The notes beneath the pieces are model-generated. The model made no database searches, had not been told where the DNA came from, and worked only from the letters and a program-made list of their open reading frames with translations. From contig JAPJBO010000962.1 of the NCBI GenBank assembly GCA_030068145.1, forward strand, positions 20,200 through 84,199: a stretch of 64,000 nucleotides of DNA, written 5' to 3'. Origin of the DNA: Diplonema papillatum (lineage: Eukaryota; Euglenozoa; Diplonemea; Diplonemida; Diplonemidae). Positions 20,901 through 30,205 of the stretch are shown here, one piece after another. Numbering within the stretch: the stretch's first letter is position 1; every line of letters starts with the position of its first letter. The position numbers and the translations under genes were made by a program.

Positions 20901-23900
20901 GGCTGGCAGATACCGGACCAAGGCATCCAGACTGCTGTGGCGCGACAGTCGTCGTATCTCCTCCAAGTGGAGCCCCTTCTGGAGTAGGCGGAGGCCTTGG
21001 AGTCGACCCACCGACGTATGCTTCAGTTCAAATGGAATTGGGAATCCCGCTCGGAGCAGGTAATGGACGTCCCCACAGCTGTCGTCTTGTGGCTGACAAG
21101 GAAGATGCTGGGGGAGCCCGGGCGCGCTCCCATAGTGTGTTCGTCTGCCCTGCAGTATCTGCAGGACCTGAAGTCAGCCCAGCACCGAGTTGGCGCGCCC
21201 ATCAGCGACTCGCAGGTGGTGCGCGATTTCGAGAGGTCTCTACGAAGGCAGGGCGCTATGCGCCCGACGCGCCAGGCGGTCCCCGCTACGCACCAGGACA
21301 TCCAGAGGGTGCTCAAGAAGGAGGCGGGCTCACAGGTTGGGCTTGCGATAGCTCTTGCATGGGCGGGGGCCGCGCGAGTGTCGGACGTTACTCGCCTGAC
21401 GGTTGGGGACGTCTCCTGGGAGGATGGTTTCGTCGCTGTGAATTGGTCACAAACGAAGTCCGACCCTTTCCGTCTGGGTGTCACCACTGGTCTGGTGCTG
21501 TCGGAGGACTGGTCGGCCGAGCTTCGGCGGCATGTCGAGGGACGGCCTCGTGGGGAGCTGATCCTGTCCGTGTCATATGCGCAGGTGAAGGCGGCCCTGA
21601 AGCGGGCTCGGCCGGAGTTAACCGGCCACTCGACCGCCACGTCGAGCTCGCCAGCGCAAGCGACAAGTGGTTTCGCGCCGCAACTTCGACGCGTCGCATC
21701 TCCTGCTTTGACGGTGGCGCTTCGACAAGCACCGGTCGTCCGCGCTTCAACTTCGCGGGTGCCTCGAGTCCCTTCAGGAAGGTCGTGATGGGGAAGTGCG
21801 AGGGTGGGCAGGGTGGGCAGACAACGCTGCAGTTCACTTTCCGCTGTTCGCGGCGGTCTTGTCTGCGGCCCTTGCGCCTTTTTCCCTGGGGCGAAATGGG
21901 CCTTTGCCCTCTTGTTTGGCTCTGGTGGTGGTGGTTTGTTTCTCGGGCTGCGGTTTCTTCTTCCGAAACGCGTCGGCAACGTCCATCGACTTTTTCAGGT
22001 AAGCCGGGACCTTCGGAGCGCCGAAAAACGTGTCGCTTACCGCCTGCGCACCGTCCCACGACACCTCGTACCCCGTCTTTAGTACAAGGAGGCGGACGAT
22101 GACGTTTCGCGCGAGGCGGACTGCGAACTCGTCCTGCTCCGGGCTGCTGGTTCCCACGCCTGTGAGAAGCTCGGCTAGTTGGCCGAGCAGGAACCCCGAC
22201 TCGTGCGGGGCCTTTGCCAGGGGGACCACGAAGTGGAGGCGGAGCTCCATTAGGAGCACCGCCTTTTCCGTGCGGTCCATGTTGACCCAGAAAGCGGGGT
22301 CGAGCAGCACCGTCGTCGACCGAGATTCCGCCTTCCGAGTAATCGCTCTCCCCTCCGCGGACCGAGGGAAGAGCGTCCCCGTTTTCCGAGGCCTGGGAGT
22401 TGGCGCACGACTGTGCTGCGCCTGGTGTCGCGCGCGGCGCTGGCTGCGCCTTCTTCAGCTGGGCTATCTCAGCCCGCAGCTCGGCCATCTCGGCCTTCCT
22501 TTCCTTCTCCATCCGCTCGATGAGGGCGATGAGGGTGTCGGCAACCGGAGGGGGCGTGATGGGGGGTGAGCGCGACCGGGAAACGGGACGGGCGTGGGGG
22601 ACACCAGGGGGCCGCAAACCGGTGCCTCGGCCTGCTGAGGCGGCTCTATGCGAGTCCTCCACACCACCGGCTATCGGCGTTTCGTCCTCCTGTGCACTGT
22701 CCTCCGTGTCTTCTTCGTCTTCCTCGCCCGTTTCCTCCAGGTCCGTGTCGTAATCGACATCGAGGCGCGCCATTTCTGCCGCCACCTCCTCCGGTGCCTT
22801 CTTGTGGAGCTGCCAGAAGGACAGCAGAAGCCTGGAGCCGACTAAACTCGATACTGCAGCCGGTGCCACCCCCAGGACCCCAGCCACCACAGCGCGTAGC
22901 TGACGTACCGCAGTCTCCTCATTGGGTGAGAAACGCGCCTTGACGAACGCGGTCGCCTCGCTTGTCAAGAGCTTCACCCCTCTCAAGGTTTGCTCCCCGT
23001 CACCCGCTCGAAAGCAGCGCCTAGCTCACTTGGGTACGTGAACTTGCTTTTTCTCGACGGGGTGCGCCATGACATGGTGGACATTTCGGTGTTTTATATT
23101 TTGTTTTTCGTTGAACGCAGTGCCTGATCGTTTTTTACGCAAAGCTGGATTCAGGACGCAAGTGAAAACGCCACGGTTTGCGGCGACGAGCTTCTCATTT
23201 CCTCCAACATTTCATGTTTGGTAAAAAGAAAAAGAAGCGGACCTTGCTGTACAGGTGCTCAGACGGGTCGGTTGCGAAATGCAACGAGTCTTCCACAAGC
23301 AGCATCCAGTGTTTCGTCATGCTGTTCTGGATCCAACCGAACTCGTAAAGCCACACAAAGCCAGAAAAGATGCACTCTTCGGACATTACGTGAGCCCAGT
23401 CACGCGCGGTCACCACAGCGTCTCGCAAGTACGAAGGCAGTACATCGCTGAACACTTCGCCGTCTGGGAACTTAACTGTGTGCGTGTTTTCCACGTTTTG
23501 AGGCATTTCAACAGCAACGCGTTACGTTTACAATGGGGGGGCTAACAAATGAAGAACGGGGAATTTCTACGTGACAACACTCGACGCGCACCCTTCATCA
23601 TGTAAAACAACACGCCCGTACGCCACGCTTTGTAACACACACCTCTGTACAGTCCTTTCGCCGACTCAAGTACAAGTGCAACGTCCCACCTAGGAGATCC
23701 ATCCTCGTTCGAGCACTGCACCTGCACTTTAGAACCGACCTGGAACACTTTCGCCGGCCTCGTTGCTTCGCCATTACTTTTGGTGCCATGTTTGATAGGC
23801 TTTCCGGTGGCTCTCGAAACCGCGGCAGCTACTTCGGCCGGCGACGCGGAAGAAGCAGAAGAGGTAGAAGTGGCAGAAGACGTCGAGGCGTTGAGCGCGT

Positions 23901-24432
23901 CGGCCGATTTGGCGGCACCCGCCGGCAGGGGCGCCGGCGCGGCGTGGGTCACGACGGGGGACGGCTCTTCCTCGAAGGGGTCGCCCGCGTTTTCCTCGAC
24001 GTCTGACCCCATGAACTTGACCTTCACCCCGGGTTTCAACGGGCGGCCGGGCTGCTGGGCGACCGCGGTGGAAAGAGAAGGCTTGAGGGCGGACGCGAGG
24101 GGCCGGACGGCCGGGACGGTCACGGGCGACCGCTGCTGCAGCACGCGCTGGGCCTGCTGCTGCGGCGCGACGGAGCTGGGACCGGCGCCGGCGCAGCAGC
24201 CGGAGCCCGTGTGGGCGTGGGGCGGCGGCTTCGCCGCCGCCGACGGCCGCGCGTCGCTCTCGTCGGCTTCTTCGCTGCCCGGCGCAGCCAGCCCGACCAC
24301 CTTCTCGACCCGCGCCAGCCGCTGCGCGAGGGCGGCGTCCGCGAACACCCGGAGCCGGGTCTCCGCGGCGAGCTGGTGGCGGAGCTTCTCGATCTCCGCC
24401 CGGAGCTCCTTCACCTGCGCCGCGTCGCTCAT
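14987..24432 (-). CDS. Coiled-coil / Tudor-like / double PH-domain protein, five exons, 576 residues
   Basis: Exons 24432-23643, 23475-23243, 18028-17804, 17676-17437 and 15229-14987 join in frame to 1731 bases with GT-AG borders. Residues 1-50 are a coiled coil (MSDAAQVKELRAEIEKL). A long Ala/Pro/Ser/Gln-rich linker follows. A Tudor/Agenet-like fold spans about 230-275 (VGSKVQVQCSNEDG...WDVALVLE...GLYRVKFPDGE), and its YRVKFPDGE only appears after splicing exon 1 to exon 2. PH domain 1 runs about 300-412 (GWIQNSMTKHWMLLVEDSL...LSLKGLSLV...YKMWVLMLTVAL) and PH domain 2 about 445-550 (KGYIISKKSN...GRRWVTLHEGWMTL...YMKWCLLLHRSW). PH domains usually bind phosphoinositides or proteins; the cellular role is unknown. 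Intron 2 (18029-23242) contains a whole YR retroelement ending 16 bp from the splice donor, and intron 4 (15230-17436) a MULE-like element. Confidence 0.8.
15891..17204. mobile_element. MULE-like nonautonomous foldback transposon with 9 bp target duplication
   Basis: The ends read GGGTGATTCCCC and, on the other strand, GGGACATTCCCC. GTCTTCCTC stands immediately outside on both sides (15882-15890 and 17205-17213), an exact 9 bp target duplication. Inside each end is a tandem array of about 36 bp units containing TTCCCCATTATGCTATTAAA (about five units at 15896-16062) or its complement (about eight units at 16920-17199), so the arms are long, repetitive and inverted. The middle (16063-16919) has no transposase-like frame. 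Long TIRs with 9 bp duplications are typical of Mutator-like elements (family knowledge). It sits in intron 4 of the PH gene. Confidence 0.8.
18713..18802. repeat. Split direct repeat A1 (terminal)
   Basis: Terminal copy of the A repeat. It is followed at once by B1. Copy A2 is at 18920-19008, beyond B1. One base difference seen (CCGCGGC versus CCGAGGC). Confidence 0.85.
18801..18924. repeat. Split direct repeat B1 (internal)
   Basis: Starts TTTTCGTTGAACGCAGTG and ends TTTGGTAAAAA. Nearly identical to B2 at 23105-23226 (GGCGGCGAG versus GGCGACGAG). Confidence 0.85.
18920..19008. repeat. Split direct repeat A2 (internal)
   Basis: Second A copy; the RT-RNase H reading frame ends inside it (its final His codons come from the ATGATGATGATG tract). 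Confidence 0.85.
18963..20564 (-). CDS. Reverse transcriptase-RNase H of the Kangaroo-like element
   Basis: An intact 533-residue frame; open reading continues upstream to about 20700 without a Met, so the true start is uncertain. RT motifs: LRLVADGRKLNALMKK; motif A FVAQADAVSWFYQFPL; VQLSVMCMGWNWAPC; motif C VCWVDNFFVIG, where YxDD has become VDN, i.e. the second catalytic Asp is Asn. RNase H follows (VAWSDASDSEWAVV; YLKELLAATQAV; LKVDNQAAVFALKKG; VPTDVQRADKYTR) with its four acidic residues. This RT-RNase H order is that of DIRS-order elements. It would copy the element RNA. The Asp-to-Asn change may lower activity, or be a family trait. Confidence 0.85.
   Translation of the reverse strand: MLDVIRSREAFLGAMRDGARPALGGDLGLARGLSRFMLRHLPTLESYGVVRARTDACVVLPAFTVEKKSGGLRLVADGRKLNALMKKPPAMLLPGIDDVVSRFLASKFVAQADAVSWFYQFPLEESVSRFFGMNLSGPRGRFTKVQLSVMCMGWNWAPCIAQRTALVLLPESEGVCWVDNFFVIGTSYEEAERRYRRFQHRCQLVGAAMNTHDSMYGRPLSRFEALGLEFDLGAEPSRYRSAPSWVKKFLGGEALAPVMSGRATPRQVFAVFGGVVWFLFSTRRRLCFLRSAMAFLRRAASLLGGGTWSWDDTYDVPPSALYDLRSVLADLSRNEWVTEVDRDRRRLVAWSDASDSEWAVVLETRPELAYQGVFLDPSVHIYLKELLAATQAVWFASLEAPGSLLVLKVDNQAAVFALKKGHSKNFWANEVLCLFFKIVESAGLIIDVVWVPTDVQRADKYTRGCTAFPPPERSDWGVPRLTGFRLLIPGHVLKRVFVANSRNAVASVCLAAARTCREMRSTKTTLSSRHHHH
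20997..21788 (+). CDS. Tyrosine recombinase of the Kangaroo-like element (opposite strand)
   Basis: A 263-residue frame on the strand opposite to gag and RT. GLAIALAWAGAARVSDVTRL contains the first catalytic Arg in its usual Gly-x-Arg-x-Ser-Asp setting; TKSDPFRLGV lies in the beta region; ELTGHS provides a candidate His of the H-x-x-R box. After that the frame runs into a Ser/Ala-rich string, and I do not see the second Arg, the Trp or the Tyr nucleophile. Either the C-terminus is frameshifted or part is spliced. A second plus-strand frame (20795-22102) overlaps; it holds no recombinase motif. The enzyme would integrate a circular cDNA without target duplication. Confidence 0.7.
   Translation: MESTHRRMLQFKWNWESRSEQVMDVPTAVVLWLTRKMLGEPGRAPIVCSSALQYLQDLKSAQHRVGAPISDSQVVRDFERSLRRQGAMRPTRQAVPATHQDIQRVLKKEAGSQVGLAIALAWAGAARVSDVTRLTVGDVSWEDGFVAVNWSQTKSDPFRLGVTTGLVLSEDWSAELRRHVEGRPRGELILSVSYAQVKAALKRARPELTGHSTATSSSPAQATSGFAPQLRRVASPALTVALRQAPVVRASTSRVPRVPSGRS
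21836..22986 (-). CDS. Gag-like protein of the Kangaroo-like element (frameshifted)
   Basis: Two minus-strand frames read together. The first, from 22986 (MRGVKLLTSEATAFVKARFS), has an acidic stretch, then a short coiled coil (IALIERMEKERKAEMAELRA) and runs to about 22325. The second continues in another frame from about 22340 to 21836 (LLDPAFWVNMDRTEKAVLLM) and ends in a Lys/Arg-rich tail (FRKKKPQPEKQ). The change of frame near 22320 is a mutation or a programmed shift. Position first in the element, lack of enzymatic motifs and a basic tail are what I expect of gag. It overlaps the 3' part of the opposite-strand recombinase region only marginally. Confidence 0.55.
23105..23226. repeat. Split direct repeat B2 (terminal)
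   Basis: Outer end of the Kangaroo-like element. It stops 16 bases from the intron-2 splice donor (GTCCGC, 23242-23237) of the PH gene, so the donor itself is preserved. Confidence 0.85.
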
Positions 24433-24642
24433 CGTCGCAGCGCCCGCCGGGGGGTGGGGCCCGCTTCTGGCTGTGGCCGGTTCCTTCTCCCTGGTCCCCC
24501 TTTCCCCCCTCCTCTTCCTCCTTTGACAGGTTCTTTGCAATACAAGCTTTTGACGAAAGTCCCTGCAGGTGTGCATGTGTGTTGTAGACCTGTTTTTACG
24601 TGGTGCCTTCCTGTGCGAGAGGCGTCCACGTGTCCTTCCGTT

Positions 24643-26022
24643 TCAAGTCACCGCTGATCCCGCAGGTTGCGAGTAGGGGTCCGTATTCAACTGAGGGTGA
24701 TGCCTTGTACAGCACCTCGCGATCTCTTCGTTGTCAGCTTCGCACTCGCCGCAGCGCCCGAGTCTGTGGGCCGAGCAGTATTGCATCCGCGGCCTTAAGC
24801 CGTCTCCTTCAAGGTGATGTTGTTTGTACCGGCAACACGTCTCTGCTGGTAAGCGCTTCTTCGCACATTCCTTGCACCGGGGCTTCCTGTGTAGCGTGCA
24901 TATCTCGCCGGGGCGTGATGTGTTCACGGCATCCTCCGGGGCCTTCTTCGGTTGCGACCCTCTGCACGCATCTGCACTTGAAACCTTGTTCACCATCTCC
25001 GCCCTCGCCTTCCAGTCGGCCTTTCCTTGTGCCCATCCTGCGGGGTAGGCTTCCTCCGGGATATAGGTTGCCGCCCATTCCAGGTGTTGGGGGTACAACG
25101 CGGTCTCCGTCCGTGTCGGCTTCAGCGTTCTTACGTGCTCCCGGATGCCGAGGATGACCGCGTCGGTTGTCTCCGTGAGTTGCGCGCGCCGCGAAGCACC
25201 CCTCACGACTGTTCCCCCGACGGAGGTCAAGATCGTCGTCGCACATTCGTGGCCATAGAACCACGGCCGTCCTGTCACCTTCTTGTAGGCGCTGCCTAGC
25301 TCGACCAGACTCATCGCCTTTCCGAGTCCGGAGGCCCGAAATGCTGCGAGATCTGCCTCCTGCTGCTCTCGCGTTGGGCGCTGTTGTTGCACGAGGTCCA
25401 TCGCCGCGTTGCTGAGTGCATCTGCGTCCACATTCTCCTCGCGCTTGACGTGCTCCGCCCGTAGCGTGAGTCGCTGCCGCAGGGCTACCATCTTTTCTAT
25501 TGCACGGGTCAATAGCGGCTTCAGGTCTTCCGAACACGCCATTTTTCGGTTGGTCTGCCCAATTACCAGAGCCGAGTCGCCGCGGATGGTGCACTGCTTT
25601 CCTTCCGTTCCTTCTGCCTCTTCCAAAAGCTGTAGCCCTGCCAACATTCCTTCGTACTCGGCAATGTTGTTGCTGCGCACATTTGGCAGCGGGAGCACAA
25701 TCTGCGAGACCTTTACGCCTTCTTTGTATAGGACTGCTCCTGCACCCGCCACAGCAAAAGCCGTACCGTTCGCCCTTGCTCCTCCGTCAAAGTAAACCGC
25801 TATCCCGCCACCTGCTGCGCCTTCTGGTAGCACCCGACGCGCTGTAGTGGCCTTCTGTGCTGGGGGTTTTGGCGCCGAGTAGTACCGGTTCCTGAGCGCC
25901 GGGAGCCGGCATCCGGTGCACAACTCGAAGTCCACCGCTAACTCAACGAAGCTTACCCCCAGCTCATGCCCTGGAGGCGCCCAGTTCAACTCTCTCAGCC
26001 AGTCCGTGAACGCCATCCACAT
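24643..26022 (-). pseudogene. LINE A 3' ORF: RNase H and Cys/His-rich tail
   Basis: 459 open codons, but they are the severed end of the LINE polyprotein. RNase HI at about 75-215: VYFDGGARANGTAFAV (first Asp), NNIAEYEGMLAG (Glu), TIRGDSALVIG (Asp), ENVDADALSNAAMD (Asp). All four acidic residues stand. The tail has repeated Cys/His motifs (CTLHRKPRCKECAKKRL, CCRYKQHH, CSAHRLGRCGECE, CCTRHH) that look zinc-binding. Copies B and D share the RNase H, and B the tail. Confidence 0.8.
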
Positions 26023-26180
26023 CTCCGGGCCGTATTTTCACTTGGTTGAAACCGCTGAGGGCGCGATGTCTGGCACTACCAGCTTGTGCGGCTCGGCCGG
26101 TCTCCATTGTCGCGGGTATTCCAGGGTCCGATGGTGACGTGTGGATCTGTCCAGCATTTCATCCGCCCCTTGGCGTGCTG

Positions 26181-29090
26181 TCAGGACCTCCGCGAAGAAG
26201 AGATGCAGCGTCTCCAGCAGGCGAAGTAGCTTCTCCCGTTCCCTGGGCAGGTGTTCCGAGTCTGCCTGGGGGGCGGGGGCACGGAGTCGAAACACTTCTT
26301 GAAGTCCAGCGCCAGCCCGTACAACGGCTCCCCCGTCACGTGCGCTTCCTCTATGAGGGCTGCTAGGTGCCAGACCAGGTCGTCCGTTCCGTGCTTCTTT
26401 CGGCAGCCGTGGAGGCCGCTTGGCACCACCTTGTCCATCCACTCAAGCGCCTCCTTGGCCCGTATCGCCGCCCACAGCCTGTACAGGACTGGCGTGATCG
26501 ATATCGGCCGCTGCGACATGGGATCTCCCGTGCTCCCGGGCTTCGGCAACAGGTGCAGGATTGCATGCATCAACTGTTCCGGCCATCGCCCTTCGGCTTC
26601 CACTGCGTTCATGGCCTCGGCCATGAGTTGCAGGATTTCCGTGGGCAGCTGCTGCAGTTCGAAAACGCGCCACGCGTGCAGACCGGGCGACGTGGTCTTC
26701 TTCATCTTCTTGAGCGCTGTCCTTACATCTGCCGCGCCGATCTTCTTGCACTCCATTTGCTGCGGGGCAGGCAGATTCCTCGCGTAGTTAGCCTTGAAGG
26801 CCTCCCACTGCGGTTCCTCTGTGCTCGCGTACCTCTGGAAGATGCCGCCCCATGCTTCGGGTCCCCTCAGCAACTCGTCGATTTCTTTTGGACACGCCGT
26901 CAAGGTTCCGTCTTGCCGCCGCAGGAAGATCGATGGGCTTTCTTGGCTCCCAGCGAGAAACCGGTACACGTCGCCTCTGTCGGTGCTATTCCAGGCCCTC
27001 TGCACCCGGTCTTTCCACCGTCTTGTTCGCTGCTGCTTCAACGCGGCAACGGCTTCACGCTGTGATCCTTCTATCGCTTCTACTGCTTCGGTCAGGCGCT
27101 CCAGCTCGCCTATCCCGCCTTCGTCGCTGTCCGTGGAGAAATGCTGCGTCAGGCATTCTCTCGGGGTTTTCCGCTGTAGCGCGTTTCTCGCATTTCGTTC
27201 CGCCAACGTCATCTCTCTCGGCTGCTCTCCGTCTAGCCTTCGGCCTGCCTCGGCAATCACGGTTCGCAGCATTCCAAGCACCCTGTCCCGTTGCCTGGTT
27301 GACCTATTCCCGGCTCCCCTCGCCGAGACTGCCTGCCGCGCCGAAACATGGGTGTCCCTTACAGAATGCCCTTCCGCCCTGCCTTTGCATTTCTTCACTT
27401 CGTTCTGCTGGAGGTCATGCTTGTGGATCTCAAGCAGGTACGTCTCTGCCACTTCGGAGGCGTTGCGCAGTACCGCTTCTGCCCCGCCCACAGCGCGTTT
27501 CTGGCGTAGCGCCGCTTCGAGTGCGCCCTTCTCCTCTTCCGGGGTTTTGAGCGGTGCCTTCCTCGGAAAGGGCGCAGGTATCCAATGCGTCCGCTTCGGA
27601 GTTGCTGCGGTCCGCATGTCAAGTGTCACGAACAGTGGACAGTGCGTTGGTATGTCGTATTGGTGCGGGTCTGCTGTCCATGTGTGCACGAGAGCTTGCG
27701 ACGCGCATTCATTCAGGAAACACAGGTCTATTCTCGAGCCTGCCGCCCCTGCCCAGCAGGTCGGCGGCGGTTCTTGCGCCGTCTTGTTTGCTGCGGCGGC
27801 CGCCGCGTCTGTCCACCCGTTTCTGCAGGCATCCCTCAAGGACACACTCTCTTCTATTGTCGTGTTGAGGTCCCCTACGATGGCGACCGGCACCTGCCCG
27901 AGTCCTGCCGCCATTTCGAATACTTCGGCCAGGAACCTTTCCCGCTCCCTGGCTACTCCTGACTCCTTTCCTACCTGCGCGTACACCGAAATCACGTGCA
28001 ACACCGAACGAGCACTGCCCGTCGCGATCACGGCATGAGCCACCCGCGTGCTTTCTACTAGCCTCGTCTCCAGCTCCGTCCTTGGGCGCGCTTTCGAGGC
28101 TACTACACTGTCGCGCGTTACTACGGCGGCGCCTCCTGGCGCACGCTGTCCTACTCCGTTCGTGCCGATAACTATCGGGACGTCTTCTCCCCAAAAGCAC
28201 TTTCTGCCGTATGCCGCAAGGTACATCTCGCATGTCCTCTTGCCCTCCGGGCCCACTCGGGTCTCTTGACAGGCCACTATATCCGCCGGCAGTGTTGCCA
28301 CCGCGCGGCATCTTGAATTCATGGAGCCCAGGTTCACCGTGGCAAGCACGATCGTATTTGCCTGGCGCGACTCGGCTCTGGCTGCGGGTCGGGGCGCGGC
28401 TGTGGGTGTCAGCTCCTCCACGCTTACTCGGGAAATCTCGGGGCCTAGGGAAGCCAGAAACCGTAAAGCCACGTCGGGGAGCCTAAGCGCGTCATAATGC
28501 TGCGGGCGGTGGGTTAGCACAATGACCCGTGATGGGTTTTCAGCTCTCCCCTCTCGTGTTACACCAGTTAAGTCGCCTGCTGAGAGTACCCATATGCTTG
28601 CCTTCAGTACCTCCGCTGCAGCCTGCAGCGTTACGGGGCCTCCATGCACACCATTCTGCGCGATGTCAAAGAGGTACTCGGAGAGTGCTTGGCCTTCGAG
28701 GGGGTGGGCGGTCGGCGGAAAGTTCCGGAGCTGCCAGGTCACTTTTTGTCGTAGTGACGCCACCGGAAGACTTAGCTTGCTCCCTCTTATCAGCGCTGCA
28801 AACTGGCAGTTTCCGTCCTCGTCTACTAGCACGCGCTTCGCCGCCAATACTTCCGCCACCGCTTCTATTTTGTCCTCATCGCTTTGCGCTGCCATTCGTC
28901 GTTGTTGTTGGGGAACGACGGTTGTTCCCCTCGGTCGTGCTTCCTGATTGGCTTTCCTGCTACCCTTCGCCTGTCCCTTCACCCGTTCGGGGCTTTGCAC
29001 GCTCCCCGCGTGTCGCTGCTGCTGCCGCTGTGGTCCTTTGGTCCGGTTTTCTTGGCGTTGGTTCGGTCGCGCGTTCGCCTGTTGTGACAC
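26181..29090 (-). pseudogene. LINE A ORF: OTU protease, APE endonuclease and truncated RT
   Basis: Basic Gln-rich N-terminus, then an OTU-type cysteine protease domain at about 85-215 (VDEDGNCQFAAL with the catalytic Asp-Gly-Asn-Cys, and PQHYDAL with the His). An exonuclease/endonuclease/phosphatase domain covers about 245-490 (LATVNLGSMN; ACQETRVGPEGKR; VAIVGDLNTTIEE; GSRIDLCFLNECASQ; DIPTHCPLFVTL). RT begins near 800 (ELQQLPTEI; RPISITPVLYRLWAAI; LALDFKKCFDSVP) and breaks off into unrelated residues right after motif A. The RT is therefore dead. OTU-like proteases occur in a few LINE clades of algae and other protists (family knowledge). Confidence 0.8.
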
Positions 29091-29110
29091 ACCTTCTTGG
29101 GGGGGCGCAA

Positions 29111-30205
29111 CTACAGGTTAGACGGTAATTCTGGCGTTTTTAATTCTGGCGGATTTGGCTGTCCGCCAGAAATAAAAATGCCAGAATTAACGCCGCCACA
29201 ATTAAAAGCGCACTGTCAGATCCCGCCCACTGCTCTCCTCGAAGGCCGAATGAAGGTGCGCCGTGACCGCAAATACAGCTACCTCGCCTCTGCGCTTGAT
29301 GCGGTTTCGAAGGAGCAGGTTGTGAAGTCCTGGGGTGCGGCAGGGCTTCTTCGTGCCGTGTGGAACGATGTGCCCCCCTCCACCCTCACTATCTACTACG
29401 ACCAATACCGGCGGCTCGCCGAGCTTGACATTGAGGAAGCCGAACCGATGGGTCCAGACAACGAGGCCGACGAAGAAAGACCGGCTGCAAGTGAGCCTTT
29501 GGGCACCGATCAGCCTCCCGCGAGCGCGCCTGCTGTTAGAACAAGCCAGTCTGTTTCTCGGCGACAACACAGAACGCCAGACGCTGCAACCCCCGTGGCT
29601 GCTGGCCATCAGCCCTTTGTGCTTGTGGTGAGAAACGGAAGGCCCAAGCAAGAGAATCTAACTAACGACCAGCGCAAAGCAGCTCGCACGGCAGCAAAAA
29701 AAAGCGCAGAAGCGCCCGAGAACGGCCGGACTCCAAACATTTGGTTTTGGGGCTCCCCCAGCCAAGAGACGTCTGGCCGACATCGATTGACGAACCAGAA
29801 CACGCTTTCCCTCACTACCCACTTGTTAAATGATAACTCTAATTGAGCGCTACTCTGGTCATGTAACAGGTGAACTACGGACACACAGTGTTGGCCTTCT
29901 GTGTTTTTTTGATGAAAAACGCCCACCCGCCAGCATAGCCCTCCCTTTCCCCCTCACGCGTTACTGCTTTCTCTTTTTCGTTTCTTGAATGTTCTTCTTT
30001 TTTCTGTACAAACCCCTCGTGTGCCTTCTACTGTACCGTTTACCCACGGTACCAATCACCACGATGCCATTTTCCCTCCTCCTCTGAAATATATAATTAA
30101 ATCAAAAAGGCCGAAAAATCGAAAAATTCCGGTCCGCCAGAAATAAAAACGCCACCTTTAAAGACGACGCAGTTAAAGCCGCCAGAATTACCGTCTAACC
30201 TGTAG
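29111..30205. mobile_element. TIR transposon, 1.1 kb, TA target duplication
   Basis: Left end reads TA then CAGGTTAGACGGTAATTCTG; the right end (30180-30205) is its exact complement followed by TA. Inner palindromes (GGCTGTCCGCCAGAAATAAA at left, GGTCCGCCAGAAATAAAAAC at right) add subterminal structure. A second, incomplete copy ends at 9452. The TIR start CAGG with a TA duplication fits the broad Tc1/mariner-like group or related TA-targeting families, but no DDE transposase is visible. It separates LINE A from LINE fragment C. Confidence 0.85.
29178..29846 (+). CDS. Unknown protein encoded inside the TIR transposon
   Basis: Starting at MPELTPPQLKAHCQ (29178) the frame gives 222 residues; an earlier Met lies outside the left TIR and is less likely. 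Residues 20-75 look like a compact DNA-binding or SAP/Myb-like helical region (GRMKVRRDRKYSYLAS, VVKSWGAAGLLRAVWND). The middle is Pro/Ala/Glu-rich and the C-terminus basic (NDQRKAARTAAKKSAEA). No catalytic triad. It could be a helper DNA-binding protein of the transposon or a captured fragment. I do not recognise it. Confidence 0.45.
   Translation: MPELTPPQLKAHCQIPPTALLEGRMKVRRDRKYSYLASALDAVSKEQVVKSWGAAGLLRAVWNDVPPSTLTIYYDQYRRLAELDIEEAEPMGPDNEADEERPAASEPLGTDQPPASAPAVRTSQSVSRRQHRTPDAATPVAAGHQPFVLVVRNGRPKQENLTNDQRKAARTAAKKSAEAPENGRTPNIWFWGSPSQETSGRHRLTNQNTLSLTTHLLNDNSN

Larger units (their letters stand above)
18713..23226 (-). mobile_element. Complete Kangaroo/PAT-like YR retroelement with split direct repeats
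   Basis: On the minus strand the order is B2 (23226-23105), gag, RT-RNase H, A2 (19008-18920), B1 (18924-18801), A1 (18802-18713), with a recombinase gene on the opposite strand in the middle. A1 and A2 (about 89 bp, GCTCGTCACTCGCACAACCG...) differ at about one base; B1 and B2 (about 122 bp, GCAGTGCCTGATCG...CATTTCATGTTTGG) likewise. B1 and A2 share AAAAA at their junction, and the outer flanks of A1 and B2 also meet in an A-run; no target duplication is seen. This is the split-direct-repeat architecture of PAT-like YR elements, and the inverted recombinase is the hallmark of Kangaroo of Volvox (family knowledge). It occupies intron 2 of the PH gene. Near identity of the repeats implies recent insertion. 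Confidence 0.85.
24630..29100 (-). mobile_element. LINE copy A (OTU / APE endonuclease / RT / RNase H), internally deleted
   Basis: A non-LTR retrotransposon on the minus strand in two frames: 29090-26181 and 26022-24643. Comparison with copy B (31197-34611) shows that most of the RT after motif A, the thumb and the zinc knuckle are missing between about 26280 and 26030, about 1.5 kb in copy B. The 3' end carries the same closing residues (QPAGSAVT) as copy B. Its 5' side abuts the TIR transposon at 29111. It ends about 200 bp upstream of the PH-gene start codon and could affect that promoter. Confidence 0.8.

Noticed and set aside
20795..22102. 435-codon plus-strand frame overlapping the recombinase
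   Set aside because: The recombinase motifs are in another frame, and the gag frames on the minus strand explain the open reading here.
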